A DNA stretch of 64,000 nt from Rhizohabitans arisaemae. Lineage in GTDB: Bacteria > Actinomycetota > Actinomycetes > Streptosporangiales > Streptosporangiaceae. The position numbers and the translations under genes are program-made. A model generated the notes under the pieces. It was not told where the DNA came from. It ran no database searches and saw only the letters and a list, made by a program, of their open reading frames with translations. Location of the stretch: contig NZ_BLRH01000009.1 of the NCBI RefSeq assembly GCF_025996515.1, forward strand, positions 682,001 to 746,000. Reading direction: 5' to 3'. Of the stretch, positions 34,198-43,519 are shown in pieces. The stretch's first letter is position 1; each line of letters begins with the position of its first letter.

Positions 34198-36297
34198 TCA
34201 GGTCACACCGGCCTCGCGCATGTCCCGCAGCTCGCGTTTGAGCTCCTTCACCTCGTCCCGGATGCGGGCGGCCACCTCGAACTGCAGGTCCGCCGCGGCC
34301 TGGTGCATCTGCTGGGTGAGGGATTCGATCAACGACTCCAGCTGCGCCCTGGGCATGCTCCCGGCGATCTCCCCGGCGTGCCGGCCCGTGCGCTGCGGAG
34401 CGAACCCGGGCACCGGGGCCTTGCCCCGGCTCTGCTTGCGGGCGCTCCCGACCAGGGTCTCGGTGTCGGCCTCCTCCCGGGCGAGCGAGTCCAGGATGTC
34501 GGCGATCTTCTTCCGGAGCGGCTGCGGGTCGATGCCCCGCTCCTGGTTGTAGGCGACCTGCTTGACCCGCCGCCGGCTGGTCTCGTCGATCGCCTTGGCC
34601 ATGGACGGGGTGATCGTGTCCGCGTACATGTGGACCTGGCCGGAGACGTTCCGCGCCGCCCGGCCGATCGTCTGGATGAGCGAGGTCCCCGAACGCAGGA
34701 ACCCCTCCTTGTCGGCGTCCAGGATGGCGACCAGGGAGACCTCCGGCAGGTCCAGGCCCTCCCGGAGCAGGTTGATGCCGACGAGCACGTCGAACTCGCC
34801 CGCCCGCAGCTCGCGCAGCAGCTCGATCCGGCGCAGCGTGTCCACCTCGCTGTGCAGGTACCGCACGCGGATCCCCAGATCCAGCAGGTAGTCGGTGAGG
34901 TCCTCCGACATCTTCTTGGTCAGGGTGGTGACCAGGACCCGCTCGTCCCGCTCCGCGCGGACCCGGATCTCGTGCACCAGGTCGTCGATCTGCCCCTTCG
35001 TCGGCTTGACCACCACCTCCGGGTCGACCAGCCCGGTCGGCCGGATCACCTGCTCGACCACGTCGCCCTGGGTCCGGCCCAGCTCGTACGGGCCCGGCGT
35101 CGCGGACAGGTAGACGGTCTGGCCGATCCGGTCCAGGAACTCCTCCCACTTCAGCGGGCGGTTGTCCATCGCCGAGGGGAGCCGGAACCCGTGCTCCACC
35201 AGGGTGCGCTTACGCGAGGCGTCGCCCTCGTACATCGCGCCGATCTGCGGCACCGTGATGTGGGACTCGTCCAGGATGAGCAGGAAGTCCTCGGGGAAGT
35301 AGTCGAGGAGGGTGTTCGGGGCGCTCCCGGGCTCCCGGCCGTCGATGTGCCGGGAGTAGTTCTCGATCCCGGAGGCCGTCCCCACCTGGCGCATCATCTC
35401 CAGGTCGTAGGTGGTCCGCATCCGCAGCCGCTGGGCCTCCAGCAGCTTGCCCTGCCGCTCCATCGTCTCCAGGGTCTCGGCGAGCTCCGCCTCGATGTCG
35501 CGGGTCGCCCGCTCCATCCGCTCGGGCCCGGCCACGTAGTGGGAGGCGGGGAAGATGTAGAGCTCGGTGTCCTCGGTGATGACCTCACCGGTGAGCGGGT
35601 GCAGGGTGGCGAGCTTCTCGATCTCGTCGCCGAACATCTCGATCCGGACGGCGAGCTCCTCGTACTGCGGGATCACCTCGATCGTGTCGCCGCGCACCCG
35701 GAAGGTGCCCCGGGTGAAGGCGAGGTCGTTTCGCGCGTACTGCATGTCCACGAGCCTGCGCAGGAGCACGTCGCGCTCGATCTCCATGCCGACGCGCAGC
35801 CGTACCATCCGGTCCACGTACTCCTGCGGGGTGCCGAGGCCGTAGATGCAGGAGACACTGGCCACCACGACGGTGTCGCGCCGGGTGAGCAGCGAGTTCG
35901 TCGCCGAGTGCCGGAGCCGGTCCACCTCGTCGTTGATCGAGGAGTCCTTCTCGATGTAGGTGTCGGTCTGCGGGACGTACGCCTCGGGCTGGTAGTAGTC
36001 GTAGTAGGAGACGAAGTACTCGACGGCGTTGTTCGGCAGCATCTCCCTGAGCTCGTTGGCGAACTGCGCGGCGAGCGTCTTGTTGGGCTGCATGATCAGC
36101 GCGGGCCGCTGCAGGCGCTCGATCAGCCAGGCCATGCTGGCCGTCTTCCCGGTTCCGGTCGCGCCGAGCAGGACGCAGTCCTTGGTCCCCGCGCGGATCC
36201 GCCGTTCGAGGTCGTCGATCGCCTCGGGCTGGTCGCCGGCCGGGGTCATCTCGGTGACCACCTGGAACGGCGCCACCCTGCGCTGCAAATCTGTCAC
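34198..36297 (-). CDS. uvrB: Excinuclease ABC subunit B
   Basis: A 699-residue nucleotide-excision-repair helicase-like protein. Walker [13 protein letters not shown], the beta-hairpin [20 protein letters not shown], helicase motif DESH ([12 protein letters not shown]), motif [11 protein letters not shown] and a C-terminal UVR domain ([20 protein letters not shown]) are all present. GTG at 36297 chosen to give the usual [14 protein letters not shown] start with GGAGG ten bases upstream. The downstream GNAT gene follows after two bases. Standard length. Confidence 0.96.
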   Translation of the reverse strand: MTDLQRRVAPFQVVTEMTPAGDQPEAIDDLERRIRAGTKDCVLLGATGTGKTASMAWLIERLQRPALIMQPNKTLAAQFANELREMLPNNAVEYFVSYYDYYQPEAYVPQTDTYIEKDSSINDEVDRLRHSATNSLLTRRDTVVVASVSCIYGLGTPQEYVDRMVRLRVGMEIERDVLLRRLVDMQYARNDLAFTRGTFRVRGDTIEVIPQYEELAVRIEMFGDEIEKLATLHPLTGEVITEDTELYIFPASHYVAGPERMERATRDIEAELAETLETMERQGKLLEAQRLRMRTTYDLEMMRQVGTASGIENYSRHIDGREPGSAPNTLLDYFPEDFLLILDESHITVPQIGAMYEGDASRKRTLVEHGFRLPSAMDNRPLKWEEFLDRIGQTVYLSATPGPYELGRTQGDVVEQVIRPTGLVDPEVVVKPTKGQIDDLVHEIRVRAERDERVLVTTLTKKMSEDLTDYLLDLGIRVRYLHSEVDTLRRIELLRELRAGEFDVLVGINLLREGLDLPEVSLVAILDADKEGFLRSGTSLIQTIGRAARNVSGQVHMYADTITPSMAKAIDETSRRRVKQVAYNQERGIDPQPLRKKIADILDSLAREEADTETLVGSARKQSRGKAPVPGFAPQRTGRHAGEIAGSMPRAQLESLIESLTQQMHQAAADLQFEVAARIRDEVKELKRELRDMREAGVT

Positions 36298-36521
36298 GGG
36301 CCTCACGCCTCCTAAACCTACGCCGTCCGACCGACATTCCTGCCGCGAAGCCGGGCGGGAGTCCGGCCCCGCCGTGGGATCGCCCGTCTCCACCGAGGTT
36401 CTGGAACAGATGAAGACTGAAATTTTGGGATTTTTCAGCTTTCACATGGCTCTGTTGGTGTACGGGCGCCGCGCCGGGGCAGGAGACCCGCTCCCGGGGC
36501 CCGGCGCAGCCCGTACCACCC

Positions 36522-36573
36522 GTGATCGTTGCGCTCTGCGCCCACCCCGGGGTGCGAACACCACAATGATCAC
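36522..36573. repeat. 52-nt imperfect palindrome, copy 8
   Basis: GTGATCGTTGCGCTCTGCGC on the left; right end CCACAATGATCAC. Preceded by GGCGCAGCCCGTACCACC, the same flank as copy 4. A further half-site (GATCATCACACTCTGTGAGG) occurs at 36639-36658. It lies in the divergent gap between uvrB and spo0M. Confidence 0.75.
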
Positions 36574-36803
36574 GCAAACCCCGGCCCCGGCACCCCGACG
36601 CAACCGGCACCGCCCGCCTGGCGGAGCCCGTACCGTCCATGATCATCACACTCTGTGAGGGATGTATCCGTTGCAAGCGTTCTGCAAGGTGATGTCCGAT
36701 AACGTATGACCTGGGGAAACGGTCTTCCCCTTTACGGAACCCCTGATCTGCCTCAGCCGTTGGCGGGTCAGAGCCCGCAATCCCCAGCTCGAAAGGTACT
36801 TAG
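36574..36803. other. Upstream region of spo0M
   Basis: No gene. Contains the half palindrome at 36639 and AT-richer sequence around 36690-36710 (GATAACGTATGACC) that may hold the promoter; GAAAGG lies eight bases before the ATG at 36804. Confidence 0.35.
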
Positions 36804-37577
36804 ATGATCTTCAGGAAGCTGAAGGCCGCGTTCGGCGCCGGTGTCGACGTCGACACCGTCCTGCAGAACGCCCAGGTGCGCCCAGGCGACCTGCTCCGTG
36901 GACAGGTCAACTTCCGCAGCGAGTCGACGGACTACAGCGTCGACGCGATCACCCTCGACCTCATCGCCGAAGTCGAGGTCGAATCCGGGGACAGCGAGTA
37001 CAAGACGAACTACAGCTTCAGCCGGACGACCGTCGCAAGCCGGTTCAAGCTGGCGGCGGGATCCGCCCAGTCGATCCCGTTCGAGATCCCCGTCCCGTGG
37101 GAGACCCCGATCAGCGCCGTCAACGGCCAGCCGCTGCGCGGCATGAAGCTCGGCGTCAAGACCGAGCTGGAGCTCGCCGGATCCCTGGACAAGGGCGACC
37201 TGGACCCGCTGTTCGTCAACCCGCTCCCCGCCCAGGAGCGCTTCATGCGCGCCACCGACCAGCTCGGCTTCGGGTTCAAGAAGGCCGACCTGGAGAAAGG
37301 CACCCTCGTCGGCTCGCAGATGCCGTTCTTCCAGGAGATCGAGTACTACGCGAGCCGCGAGTTCCGCGGCTCCTTCAACGAGCTTGAGGTCACCTTCATC
37401 GCGAGCCCCTCGGCCGTCGACGTCATCCTCGAAGTCGACAAGCGCGGCGCCTTCGGCGGCAGCCACGACGCCTACGACCGGTTCACCATGGGCCACCAGG
37501 ACCAGGGTGACTTCGCCGGCGCCCTGCGCAACCGGCTCAACGCCCTCGCCAACAAGCGCAAGGGCCTATTCGGCTAA
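36804..37577 (+). CDS. spo0M: Sporulation-control protein Spo0M (arrestin-like)
   Basis: A 257-residue Spo0M-family protein with the arrestin-like beta fold: [20 protein letters not shown] at the start, Q-N-A-x-V-x-P-G-D-x-L-x-G-x-V (residues 22-36), and the C-terminal segment [20 protein letters not shown]. In Bacillus the protein influences early sporulation; in actinomycetes homologues are of uncertain role and may act at the membrane. ATG preceded by GAAAGG. The stop lies within the end of the converging coaE gene (12-base overlap). Confidence 0.88.
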   Translation: MIFRKLKAAFGAGVDVDTVLQNAQVRPGDLLRGQVNFRSESTDYSVDAITLDLIAEVEVESGDSEYKTNYSFSRTTVASRFKLAAGSAQSIPFEIPVPWETPISAVNGQPLRGMKLGVKTELELAGSLDKGDLDPLFVNPLPAQERFMRATDQLGFGFKKADLEKGTLVGSQMPFFQEIEYYASREFRGSFNELEVTFIASPSAVDVILEVDKRGAFGGSHDAYDRFTMGHQDQGDFAGALRNRLNALANKRKGLFG

Positions 37578-38150
37578 CTCCTGCCAGACCTCGGCCACCT
37601 GGACGTCCAGGGAGTCCGGCGACCCGTTGTTGTCGATCACGATGTCGGCGACGGCGAGCCGCTCCTCCCTGGTCGCCTGGGCCGCCATCCGCGCCTTGGC
37701 GTCCGTCTCGGACATCCCGCGCAGCCGGGTCAACCGGTCCAGGCGCACGTCCTCCGACGTGTCCACCACGATGACCAGGTCGTAGAGCGACTCCAGCGAG
37801 TTCTCCACCAGGAGCGGGACGTCGTGCACGACCACCGCGTCCGCCGGCGCCGCCTCCTGCAACTCCGTCGAACGCGCCCGGACCAGCGGATGCACGATCG
37901 CGTTCAACGCCGCCAGGCGCTCGGGATCGGCGAAGACCACGGCGCCGAGCCGCCCCCGGTCCAGCGTGCCGTCCGGCCGCAGCACGGACTCCCCGAACTC
38001 GGCCACCACCCGGGCCAGCCCCGGGGTCCCCGGCTCCACCACCTCGCGCGCGATCCGATCCGAGTCGATCACGATCGCCCCATGCTCGGCCAGGCGCCGC
38101 GTCACCTCGGTCTTGCCGGACCCGATACCTCCGGTCAGTCCCACCTTCAC
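37566..38150 (-). CDS. coaE: Dephospho-CoA kinase
   Basis: A 194-residue enzyme for the last step of coenzyme A synthesis. P-loop [13 protein letters not shown] near residues 4-16; [13 protein letters not shown] and [21 protein letters not shown] are CoaE signatures. Actinobacterial CoaE often has a C-terminal UPF0157 extension; this one ends without it. GTG start at 38150 overlaps the stop of the GNAT gene (GTGA). Position close to rpsA and uvrB is conserved. Confidence 0.94.
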   Translation of the reverse strand: MKVGLTGGIGSGKTEVTRRLAEHGAIVIDSDRIAREVVEPGTPGLARVVAEFGESVLRPDGTLDRGRLGAVVFADPERLAALNAIVHPLVRARSTELQEAAPADAVVVHDVPLLVENSLESLYDLVIVVDTSEDVRLDRLTRLRGMSETDAKARMAAQATREERLAVADIVIDNNGSPDSLDVQVAEVWQELAE

Positions 38151-38659
38151 GGGCCCACAGCATACCGATCCGCGCCGTCCCGGCCGCCCTTGCGCAGCTG
38201 GACGAGGAAGAGGTGGTCGTCCACCCGCTCCCGGCCGGTCTCCCGGTAGCCGAGCCGCCGGAACAGCCGCAGGCTCGACTCCGACTGGTGCCCGACGGAG
38301 AGCGAGTACACCTCCGCCTCGAACCCGGCCTCCACCGCCGCCACCAGCGCTGCACCGATCCGGCGTCCCCGCAGGTCCGGGGCGACGAACAGCCGGCTGA
38401 TCACACAGGTCCGCTCGATCACGCGGGCCCGTACCGCCCCGGCGATCCGGTCGCCCACACTCGCCTTGACCACCGTGCCGTCGCGGACAAACCCCTGCAT
38501 CTGCTCCAGGGACTCCACCAGCGCCGGGATGAACGGATCGCCGTACAGCTGCGCCTCGGCGACGTAAGCCGCCCGCTGCAGCGTCAGCAGCTCCCCCACG
38601 TCCCCCGGCTCGGCGGGCCGGATCACCGGCACCACCGCCGACGAAGATCCACCACTCAC
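38147..38659 (-). CDS. GNAT-family N-acetyltransferase
   Basis: A 170-residue single-domain GNAT: acetyl-CoA loop [18 protein letters not shown] preceded by strand VISRLFVAP, and [20 protein letters not shown] as the following strand-helix. GTG start at 38659 chosen because it gives a short leader before VIRPAEPGD; an upstream ATG at 38689 is also open. The stop overlaps coaE. Substrate unknown. Confidence 0.8.
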   Translation of the reverse strand: MSGGSSSAVVPVIRPAEPGDVGELLTLQRAAYVAEAQLYGDPFIPALVESLEQMQGFVRDGTVVKASVGDRIAGAVRARVIERTCVISRLFVAPDLRGRRIGAALVAAVEAGFEAEVYSLSVGHQSESSLRLFRRLGYRETGRERVDDHLFLVQLRKGGRDGADRYAVGP

Positions 38660-38797
38660 CCGCGCAACCCTACGACCGCACCCCCGCACCGGTCGACCGG
38701 TTCCCGATCATTCCCCCGAATCCCGACCCGGTACGGCTCACGCCGCCTAAGGCCGTACCGGAGCGGATACCCCAGGCCGGGGCACAGCCAAAACCCT

Positions 38798-38849
38798 GTG
38801 ATCGTTGCGCTCTCCGCACCTCAAAGGGCTCACACACCACAACGATCAC
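38798..38849. repeat. 52-nt imperfect palindrome, copy 9
   Basis: GTGATCGTTGCGCTCTCCGC on the left; ends CACAACGATCAC. Outer 10-bp arms pair exactly. Its right half lies in the 203-bp duplicated unit, so that half occurs again at 39024-39052. Confidence 0.75.
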
Positions 38850-38932
38850 CCCGGCGCCGTACGGGCCACCGCCACTCGAGCCCGGAAGGCCACCGGGATC
38901 GGCCCGGCACCACCCGTACCCCCTGCGCATAG

Positions 38933-38984
38933 ACGATCATTGCGCTCTCCGCATCCCACAGAGTGTGCAGAAGACAAGGATCAG
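38933..38984. repeat. 52-nt imperfect palindrome, copy 10
   Basis: GATCATTGCGCTCTCCGCAT on the left; right end diverged to ACAAGGATCA. Present in unit 1 of the 203-bp duplication. Confidence 0.65.
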
Positions 38985-39135
38985 CCGGGCGCCACGCCGG
39001 GCGCCGCCGATCAAGCCCGGACATCAAAGGGCTCACACACCACAACGATCACCCCGGCGCCGTACGGGCCACCGCCACTCGAGCCCGGAAGGCCACCGGG
39101 ATCGGCCCGGCACCGCCCGTACCCCCTGCGCATAG

Positions 39136-39187
39136 ACGATCATTGCGCTCTCCGCACCCCATGGAGTGCGCAGAACACAAGGATCAG
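39136..39187. repeat. 52-nt imperfect palindrome, copy 11
   Basis: Counterpart of copy 10 in the second 203-bp unit; inner arms CGCACCCCATGGAGTGCG pair better than in copy 10. Confidence 0.65.
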
Positions 39188-39372
39188 CCGAACACCACGC
39201 CGGTCGCCGCCGATCAAGCCCGGACATCCCGACAGAGCAGGCAGCACCTACGCCTCCGCGCCCGTCAAGGCTTGGCGCCGGGAAGGAGGGTTTTGCGAAG
39301 CTCGCGGCATTGTCGTCACAGCGCGCCCGCTTTCTTGAGCGGTGCAGTGGCGGCGGCCTGCGTACTGTCCGG

Positions 39373-39424
39373 GTGATCATTGCAGTCTGTGCCCCCTGGA
39401 GGTTGCGTACAGCGCAACGATCAC
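39373..39424. repeat. 52-nt imperfect palindrome, copy 12
   Basis: GTGATCATTGCAGTCTGTGC on the left; ends AGCGCAACGATCAC. Lies 110 bases from the end of rpsA, beyond its terminator. Confidence 0.7.
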
Positions 39425-39490
39425 CCGGGCCGGGGGTGTACGGGCCACGCCAGGCCGATCTCGGTGGTGACCTCGGCTTGATCTGAAACG

Positions 39491-39522
39491 AAGAGGACCC
39501 CGTCCGTAGACGGGGTCCTCTT
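39491..39522 (-). terminator. rpsA terminator
   Basis: Perfect 14-bp stem AAGAGGACCCCGTC with loop CGTA, starting 12 bases after the rpsA stop codon on the minus strand. Confidence 0.88.
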
Positions 39523-39534
39523 ACGCTTGTTCGG

Positions 39535-41007
39535 TTAGCTCTGGCCGCCGGAGAGCTTCTCGCGCAGAGCGGCGAGAGCCTCGTCGGAGGCGAGGGCGCC
39601 ACCGGTCGACTGGCTGGTGCCGCCGGCCGGAGGGGTCTCACCGGAGTAGGTGGACGGCCCGGCCGCCTCGGCCTCCTCGCTGCGGGCCTTCTCGACCTGC
39701 TTGCGGTGAGCCTCGAAGCGTCCCTGGGCCTCGGCGTACTGCCGCTCCCACTCCTCGCGCTGCTTGTCGAACCCTTCGAGCCACTCGCCCGTCTCGGGGT
39801 CGAAGCCGTCGGGGTAGATGTAGTTGCCCTGGTCGTCGTAGGTCGCCGCCATGCCGTACAGCGTGGGGTCGAACTCGACGTCGGCACCCGCCGCACCCTC
39901 GTTGGCCTGCTTGAGCGAGAGGGAGATCCGGCGCCGGTCGAGGTCGATGTCGATGATCTTCACGAAGATCTCGTCGCCGACCTGGACGACCTGCTCGGGG
40001 ATCTCCACGTGGCGCTCGGCCAGCTCGGAGATGTGGACGAGGCCCTCGATGCCCTCCTCGACCCGGACGAACGCACCGAACGGCACCAGCTTGGTGACCC
40101 GGCCGGGGACGACCTGGCCGATCTGGTGGGTACGGGCGAACTGCTGCCAGGGGTCCTCCTGCGTCGCCTTGAGCGACAGGGAGACCCGCTCGCGCTCCAT
40201 GTCGACGTCGAGAACCTCGACGGTGACCTCCTGGCCGACCTCGACGACCTCTGAGGGGTGGTCGATGTGCTTCCAGGAGAGCTCGGAGACGTGGACGAGT
40301 CCGTCGACGCCGCCGAGGTCCACGAACGCACCGAAGTTGACGATCGAGGAGACGACGCCCTTGCGGACCTGTCCCTTCTGGAGGGTGTTGAGGAAGGTCT
40401 GGCGGACCTCGGACTGGGTCTGCTCCAGCCAGGCGCGACGGGACAGGACCACGTTGTTGCGGTTCTTGTCCAGCTCGATGATCTTGGCTTCGAGCTCACG
40501 GCCCACATAGGGCTGGAGGTCACGCACACGGCGCATCTCGACGAGAGACGCCGGAAGGAAGCCACGGAGGCCGATGTCGAGGATGAGACCACCCTTGACG
40601 ACCTCGATGACGGTTCCGGTGACGATCCCGTCCTCGTCCTTGATCTTCTCGATCGTGCCCCAGGCGCGCTCGTACTGCGCGCGCTTCTTGGACAGGATCA
40701 GCCGACCCTCCTTGTCCTCCTTCTGGAGAACGAGGGCTTCGACGTGGTCACCGACAGTGACGACCTCGTTGGGGTCGACGTCGTGTTTGATCGAGAGCTC
40801 TCGCGAGGGGATGACACCCTCGGTCTTGTAGCCGATGTCGAGCAAGACCTCGTCTCGATCGACCTTGACGACGGTGCCCTCGACAATGTCGCCGTCGTTG
40901 AAGTACTTGATGGTCTCGTCGATCGCTGCGAGGAAGGCTTCCTCGGACCCGATGTCGTTGACCGCTACCTGCGGGGTGGTCGAGGTGGCCTCGGTGCTGC
41001 TCGTCAT
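39535..41007 (-). CDS. rpsA: 30S ribosomal protein S1
   Basis: A 490-residue ribosomal protein with four S1/OB repeats at roughly residues 38-108, 124-192, 208-280 and 294-366 (FNDGDIVEGTVVKVDRDEVL, DGIVTGTVIEVVKGGLILDI, GQVRKGVVSSIVNFGAFVDL, GQVVPGRVTKLVPFGAFVRV), the four-repeat form typical of actinobacteria. The C-terminal ~120 residues are charged and low-complexity. It binds mRNA during initiation. ATG at 41007. Expected neighbours polA and coaE are on both sides but separated by accessory insertions (repeats; deacetylase and CRISPR). Confidence 0.97.
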   Translation of the reverse strand: MTSSTEATSTTPQVAVNDIGSEEAFLAAIDETIKYFNDGDIVEGTVVKVDRDEVLLDIGYKTEGVIPSRELSIKHDVDPNEVVTVGDHVEALVLQKEDKEGRLILSKKRAQYERAWGTIEKIKDEDGIVTGTVIEVVKGGLILDIGLRGFLPASLVEMRRVRDLQPYVGRELEAKIIELDKNRNNVVLSRRAWLEQTQSEVRQTFLNTLQKGQVRKGVVSSIVNFGAFVDLGGVDGLVHVSELSWKHIDHPSEVVEVGQEVTVEVLDVDMERERVSLSLKATQEDPWQQFARTHQIGQVVPGRVTKLVPFGAFVRVEEGIEGLVHISELAERHVEIPEQVVQVGDEIFVKIIDIDLDRRRISLSLKQANEGAAGADVEFDPTLYGMAATYDDQGNYIYPDGFDPETGEWLEGFDKQREEWERQYAEAQGRFEAHRKQVEKARSEEAEAAGPSTYSGETPPAGGTSQSTGGALASDEALAALREKLSGGQS

Positions 41008-41206
41008 GTGTGGAATGGCTCCGAACGCGGACAGAAGTCGATTTTGCCGTGCGCGTAGGGCCCTCTATCGTTCTGCCGAGCGGCGATCCGATATCCGGAA
41101 CCTGGTCGACATGACCGAGCGCAAGCCCGCTCCGTCCGAGGCGTGTGCGAGCCCACAGCGCAGCGATCAGGATATGAGACCTTTGGGGTGCGGTCAATCG
41201 CAGGGC

Positions 41207-42313
41207 TCAATAGGGGTTGGCCCGGTCCTTCATTTTGGCACCGATATTACCCCCGAGCGCCCCCGGAAAGGAGATCTTCTGCGGATCTCCGTCGGAGGTG
41301 TACAGCCGGTCCGGATGCCTGTCCAGCCAGGAGAGCCAGTAGTCCGAACACCAGCGGCGGCACTCCCCCTTCCTCCCGTTGGACTGGATCCGCTGGATGG
41401 CTCCAGGATCGAATCCCTTCGCATACGGCGAGACCGACGGCTCGGCACCGGCGAGAAAAACTCCCGCAAAATCATAGAGGACTCCGTCCCAGGTCCCCTT
41501 CCGAGCCCACCCGGGACGCTTGGGCATGGCCCCGTACGGCAGCGCCAGCGTGGACGGGTCGCCGCCGCCGAGCTGCCGGACCAGGCGCTGCGTCCGCGCG
41601 ATCTGCTCGGCCACCTTCCGATGCTTGAGGGAACGCAGCAGCGGATGGTCCCAGGTGTGGTTTCCCACCTCGAACCCTTGCCGGCGCAGCCACTGCACGG
41701 CTCGCGCCTGGTCCTTGCGGTCCCGCAGGCCGAACGGATACCCGTTCACCCAGAACGTCGCGACCGGGCGGAACGAGGGGTACTCCCGCGCCACCTCGTA
41801 CAGGACCTCCACCGCGGTCCCCTTCTTCGGCAGGTCGTCGTCGCCGAGCCCGAAGTGACTGGGATGCCCGTCGTCGAAGGTGAGCACCACCGGGTGCGAG
41901 CCGGCCGGGATCTCCATCCGCCCGGTCGCGAACTCGGTCGCGGTCACCGGGACGAAACCGGATCGAGCCAGCCGGACGAACTCGGCACGGAGCTGACCGG
42001 GCGTACGGTCCAGGGAGACCAGGCGCTTGCGCAGGATCCGGTGATACATCAGGACCGGCACCAGACCGAGCTCGTTCGCCTGCGCCGCGGCGGCCGACTC
42101 CCGTGTCGCGTCCACCGGAGGCGGCAGCGTCGGCTGCGGGAGCCGCGGTGTCGGTGCGGGTTCCGGTGCCGTGGGGGTCTCAACGGCGCCGGGGGTAGCG
42201 ACCGGGTCCGGTTCGACCTGCGCCGCCGAGAGGACGACGGTGGCGGCCACCAGGACCAGCAGATTGGCAATACCGACAGTACGCACCAAAAAGGTGTTTC
42301 GACCCCGACCCAT
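41207..42313 (-). CDS. Extracytoplasmic polysaccharide deacetylase (NodB domain)
   Basis: A 368-residue protein with an N-terminal signal/anchor (FLVRTVGIANLLVLVAATVV), a Pro/Thr-rich linker (residues 38-65) and a NodB-homology domain. Motif 1 is LTFDDGH (catalytic base and first metal Asp), motif 2 NHTWDH supplies two metal histidines (H-x3-H), and a later LPYGA matches motif 3 (R is replaced). It should de-N-acetylate a cell-wall or extracellular glycan. ATG at 42313 follows a weak site. It is the gene between rpsA and CRISPR array 2. Substrate (peptidoglycan, chitin-like or other) is not resolvable. Confidence 0.85.
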   Translation of the reverse strand: MGRGRNTFLVRTVGIANLLVLVAATVVLSAAQVEPDPVATPGAVETPTAPEPAPTPRLPQPTLPPPVDATRESAAAAQANELGLVPVLMYHRILRKRLVSLDRTPGQLRAEFVRLARSGFVPVTATEFATGRMEIPAGSHPVVLTFDDGHPSHFGLGDDDLPKKGTAVEVLYEVAREYPSFRPVATFWVNGYPFGLRDRKDQARAVQWLRRQGFEVGNHTWDHPLLRSLKHRKVAEQIARTQRLVRQLGGGDPSTLALPYGAMPKRPGWARKGTWDGVLYDFAGVFLAGAEPSVSPYAKGFDPGAIQRIQSNGRKGECRRWCSDYWLSWLDRHPDRLYTSDGDPQKISFPGALGGNIGAKMKDRANPY

Positions 42314-42615
42314 TCACATCACCCTAGGACAGTCACTCCTGTCCCGTTGACCACCGACACCCGGGTGACACCCCAAGATCGTCACTGTGATCGGCATAGC
42401 CCCGCCCTGTCCCACCGGAGTGGCGACACCGCCACCGAGCGACATCCGACCAGCTCAACGCCGTGAACCACCCGAACCCGTCGACGTACGCGACCCCGAT
42501 CATCCCTGCTCGCGGATCGCAGTCCAGCGCTACAAAGTCTGAAAAATCAGGGAGAAATCCGAATCACCAAGTGACGCAGAGGGACAGAACGGGCGGTACG
42601 CCTACCTAGGCGTCC
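42314..42615. other. Gap between deacetylase and zinc-ribbon-like gene
   Basis: No gene seen; likely carries divergent promoters. A mildly AT-richer patch (GTCTGAAAAATCAGGGAGAA) is at about 42537-42556. Confidence 0.3.
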
Positions 42616-42981
42616 GTGTGCAGGTATCCGAACGTCCGATTCCGAGTCCACTACGTGTGCGTCCCATGCCGCCGCAGCCACAAGTACCGATGGGACCATG
42701 CCGAACACCGCTCCCCAGGCTGCCGGGTACCGATGATCTCCGCCGGAAACAACTTCGCCGCACCCCGGAAGGGAGACACCCGCAGCTGGGCGGCGGTCGC
42801 CGCGGTTCTGGAGGCGGGCCTAACCTATGACGGCTTCGAAACCTGCGGCTGCGGCAGACAACCCAACCCCCGCCCCCGCACCGGCGCCCAGGTCCGAGCC
42901 CGACTCCGCGCGGGCACACGCGCGGGCCTGACCGAACCCAAGGCTCTCACCCTCCGCGACCCAGCCGACGCCCACCGCTAG
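42616..42981 (+). CDS. Small cysteine-rich (zinc-ribbon-like) protein next to CRISPR array 2
   Basis: A 121-residue protein with cysteines placed like a treble-clef or ribbon: YVCVPCRRSHKYRW, then GCRVPMISAGNNFAAPRKGD, and TCGCGRQPNPRPRTGAQVRA at the end. The pattern CVPC...GC-x-x-PM...APRR-x-D-x-x-W-x-A-V-A-A-V-L-x-A-G-L recalls a family of uncharacterised actinobacterial proteins. GTG start at 42616 with a weak GAGGGAC site upstream; the protein-like part begins around residue 10. It may bind zinc and nucleic acid. No cas-related feature is recognised despite the CRISPR array 25 bases downstream. Confidence 0.65.
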   Translation: MCRYPNVRFRVHYVCVPCRRSHKYRWDHAEHRSPGCRVPMISAGNNFAAPRKGDTRSWAAVAAVLEAGLTYDGFETCGCGRQPNPRPRTGAQVRARLRAGTRAGLTEPKALTLRDPADAHR

Positions 42982-43006
42982 ACCGCACCCCCACATCGTG
43001 GGCCGG

Positions 43007-43425
43007 GTCGTGATCTCTCCAGCGATGATCTGTGGCGAGTTAGTCCTCCTGCTCGCCGCATGCCAGGGAGCGTTGCGATCCCTCCAGGGATGATCTGTGG
43101 CATCCCGTCGAATGAGGGGGCATTGCCATGGCCGCGTTGCGATCCCCCCAGGGATGATCTGTGGCCGCAACCGCATCTCTGATCAACATCGGGACCTTCC
43201 GTTGCGATCCCTCCAGGGATGATCTGTGGCGCGTGGAGCTGGGTCGGCGACTTCGGCGTTCCGTCGTTGCGATCCCTCCAGGGATGATCTGTGGCTCAAG
43301 GAGCCGCCGTGTACGCCGTGGCCGTCCACAGGTTGCGATCCCTCCAGGGATGATCTGTGGCCCCTGGATGGCACGGTGGCACGCTCGCCAGAGTTGTTGC
43401 GATCCCTCCAGGGATGATCTGTGGC
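43007..43425 (-). CRISPR. CRISPR array 2, seven repeats, well preserved
   Basis: Repeat on the plus strand: GTTGCGATCCCTCCA then GGGATGATCTGTGGC (30 nt). Copies: 43072-43101, 43136-43165 (one substitution), 43201-43230, 43266-43295, 43332-43361, 43396-43425, and a degenerate terminal copy at 43007-43036. Spacers are 34-36 nt and all different. The leader match on the right (43426-43519), the mutated repeat on the left and the GCAAC end all show transcription leftward on the minus strand. The reverse complement differs from the array 1 repeat at 5 of 30 positions, so both belong to one CRISPR type. No cas genes nearby. Confidence 0.95.
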
Positions 43426-43519
43426 CCGAGGGTAAAGTCGCAGGTCAGGGTGGTAGTTGCAAGTGGTTGTGGGGCGTTTCTTGCAGCGACCCGGCGGTAG
43501 TGCATCGTTGCAGGTCAGA
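43426..43519 (-). promoter_or_regulatory. CRISPR leader of array 2
   Basis: Matches the array 1 leader: a 21-bp block adjoining the repeat (CCGAGGGTAAAGTCGCAGG on the plus strand) is identical, a 23-bp block at 43481-43503 differs at one base, the gap between them is 34 nt in both, and TCTGACC recurs at the outer end. Confidence 0.82.

Larger units (their letters stand above)
38821..39228. repeat. Tandem duplication, two copies of a 203-bp unit
   Basis: 38821-39023 and 39024-39228 are nearly identical (start TCAAAGGGCTCACACACCAC, end CAAGCCCGGACATC), with only a handful of substitutions. Each unit includes the right half of one 52-nt palindrome and a full second palindrome, so the duplication was recent and palindrome-associated. 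No gene. Confidence 0.85.

Noticed and set aside
38805-39376. Overlapping open frames in the 203-bp duplication that look like a repeat protein
   Set aside because: They are a by-product of the DNA tandem duplication and palindromes (203 is not a multiple of 3); no ribosome sites.
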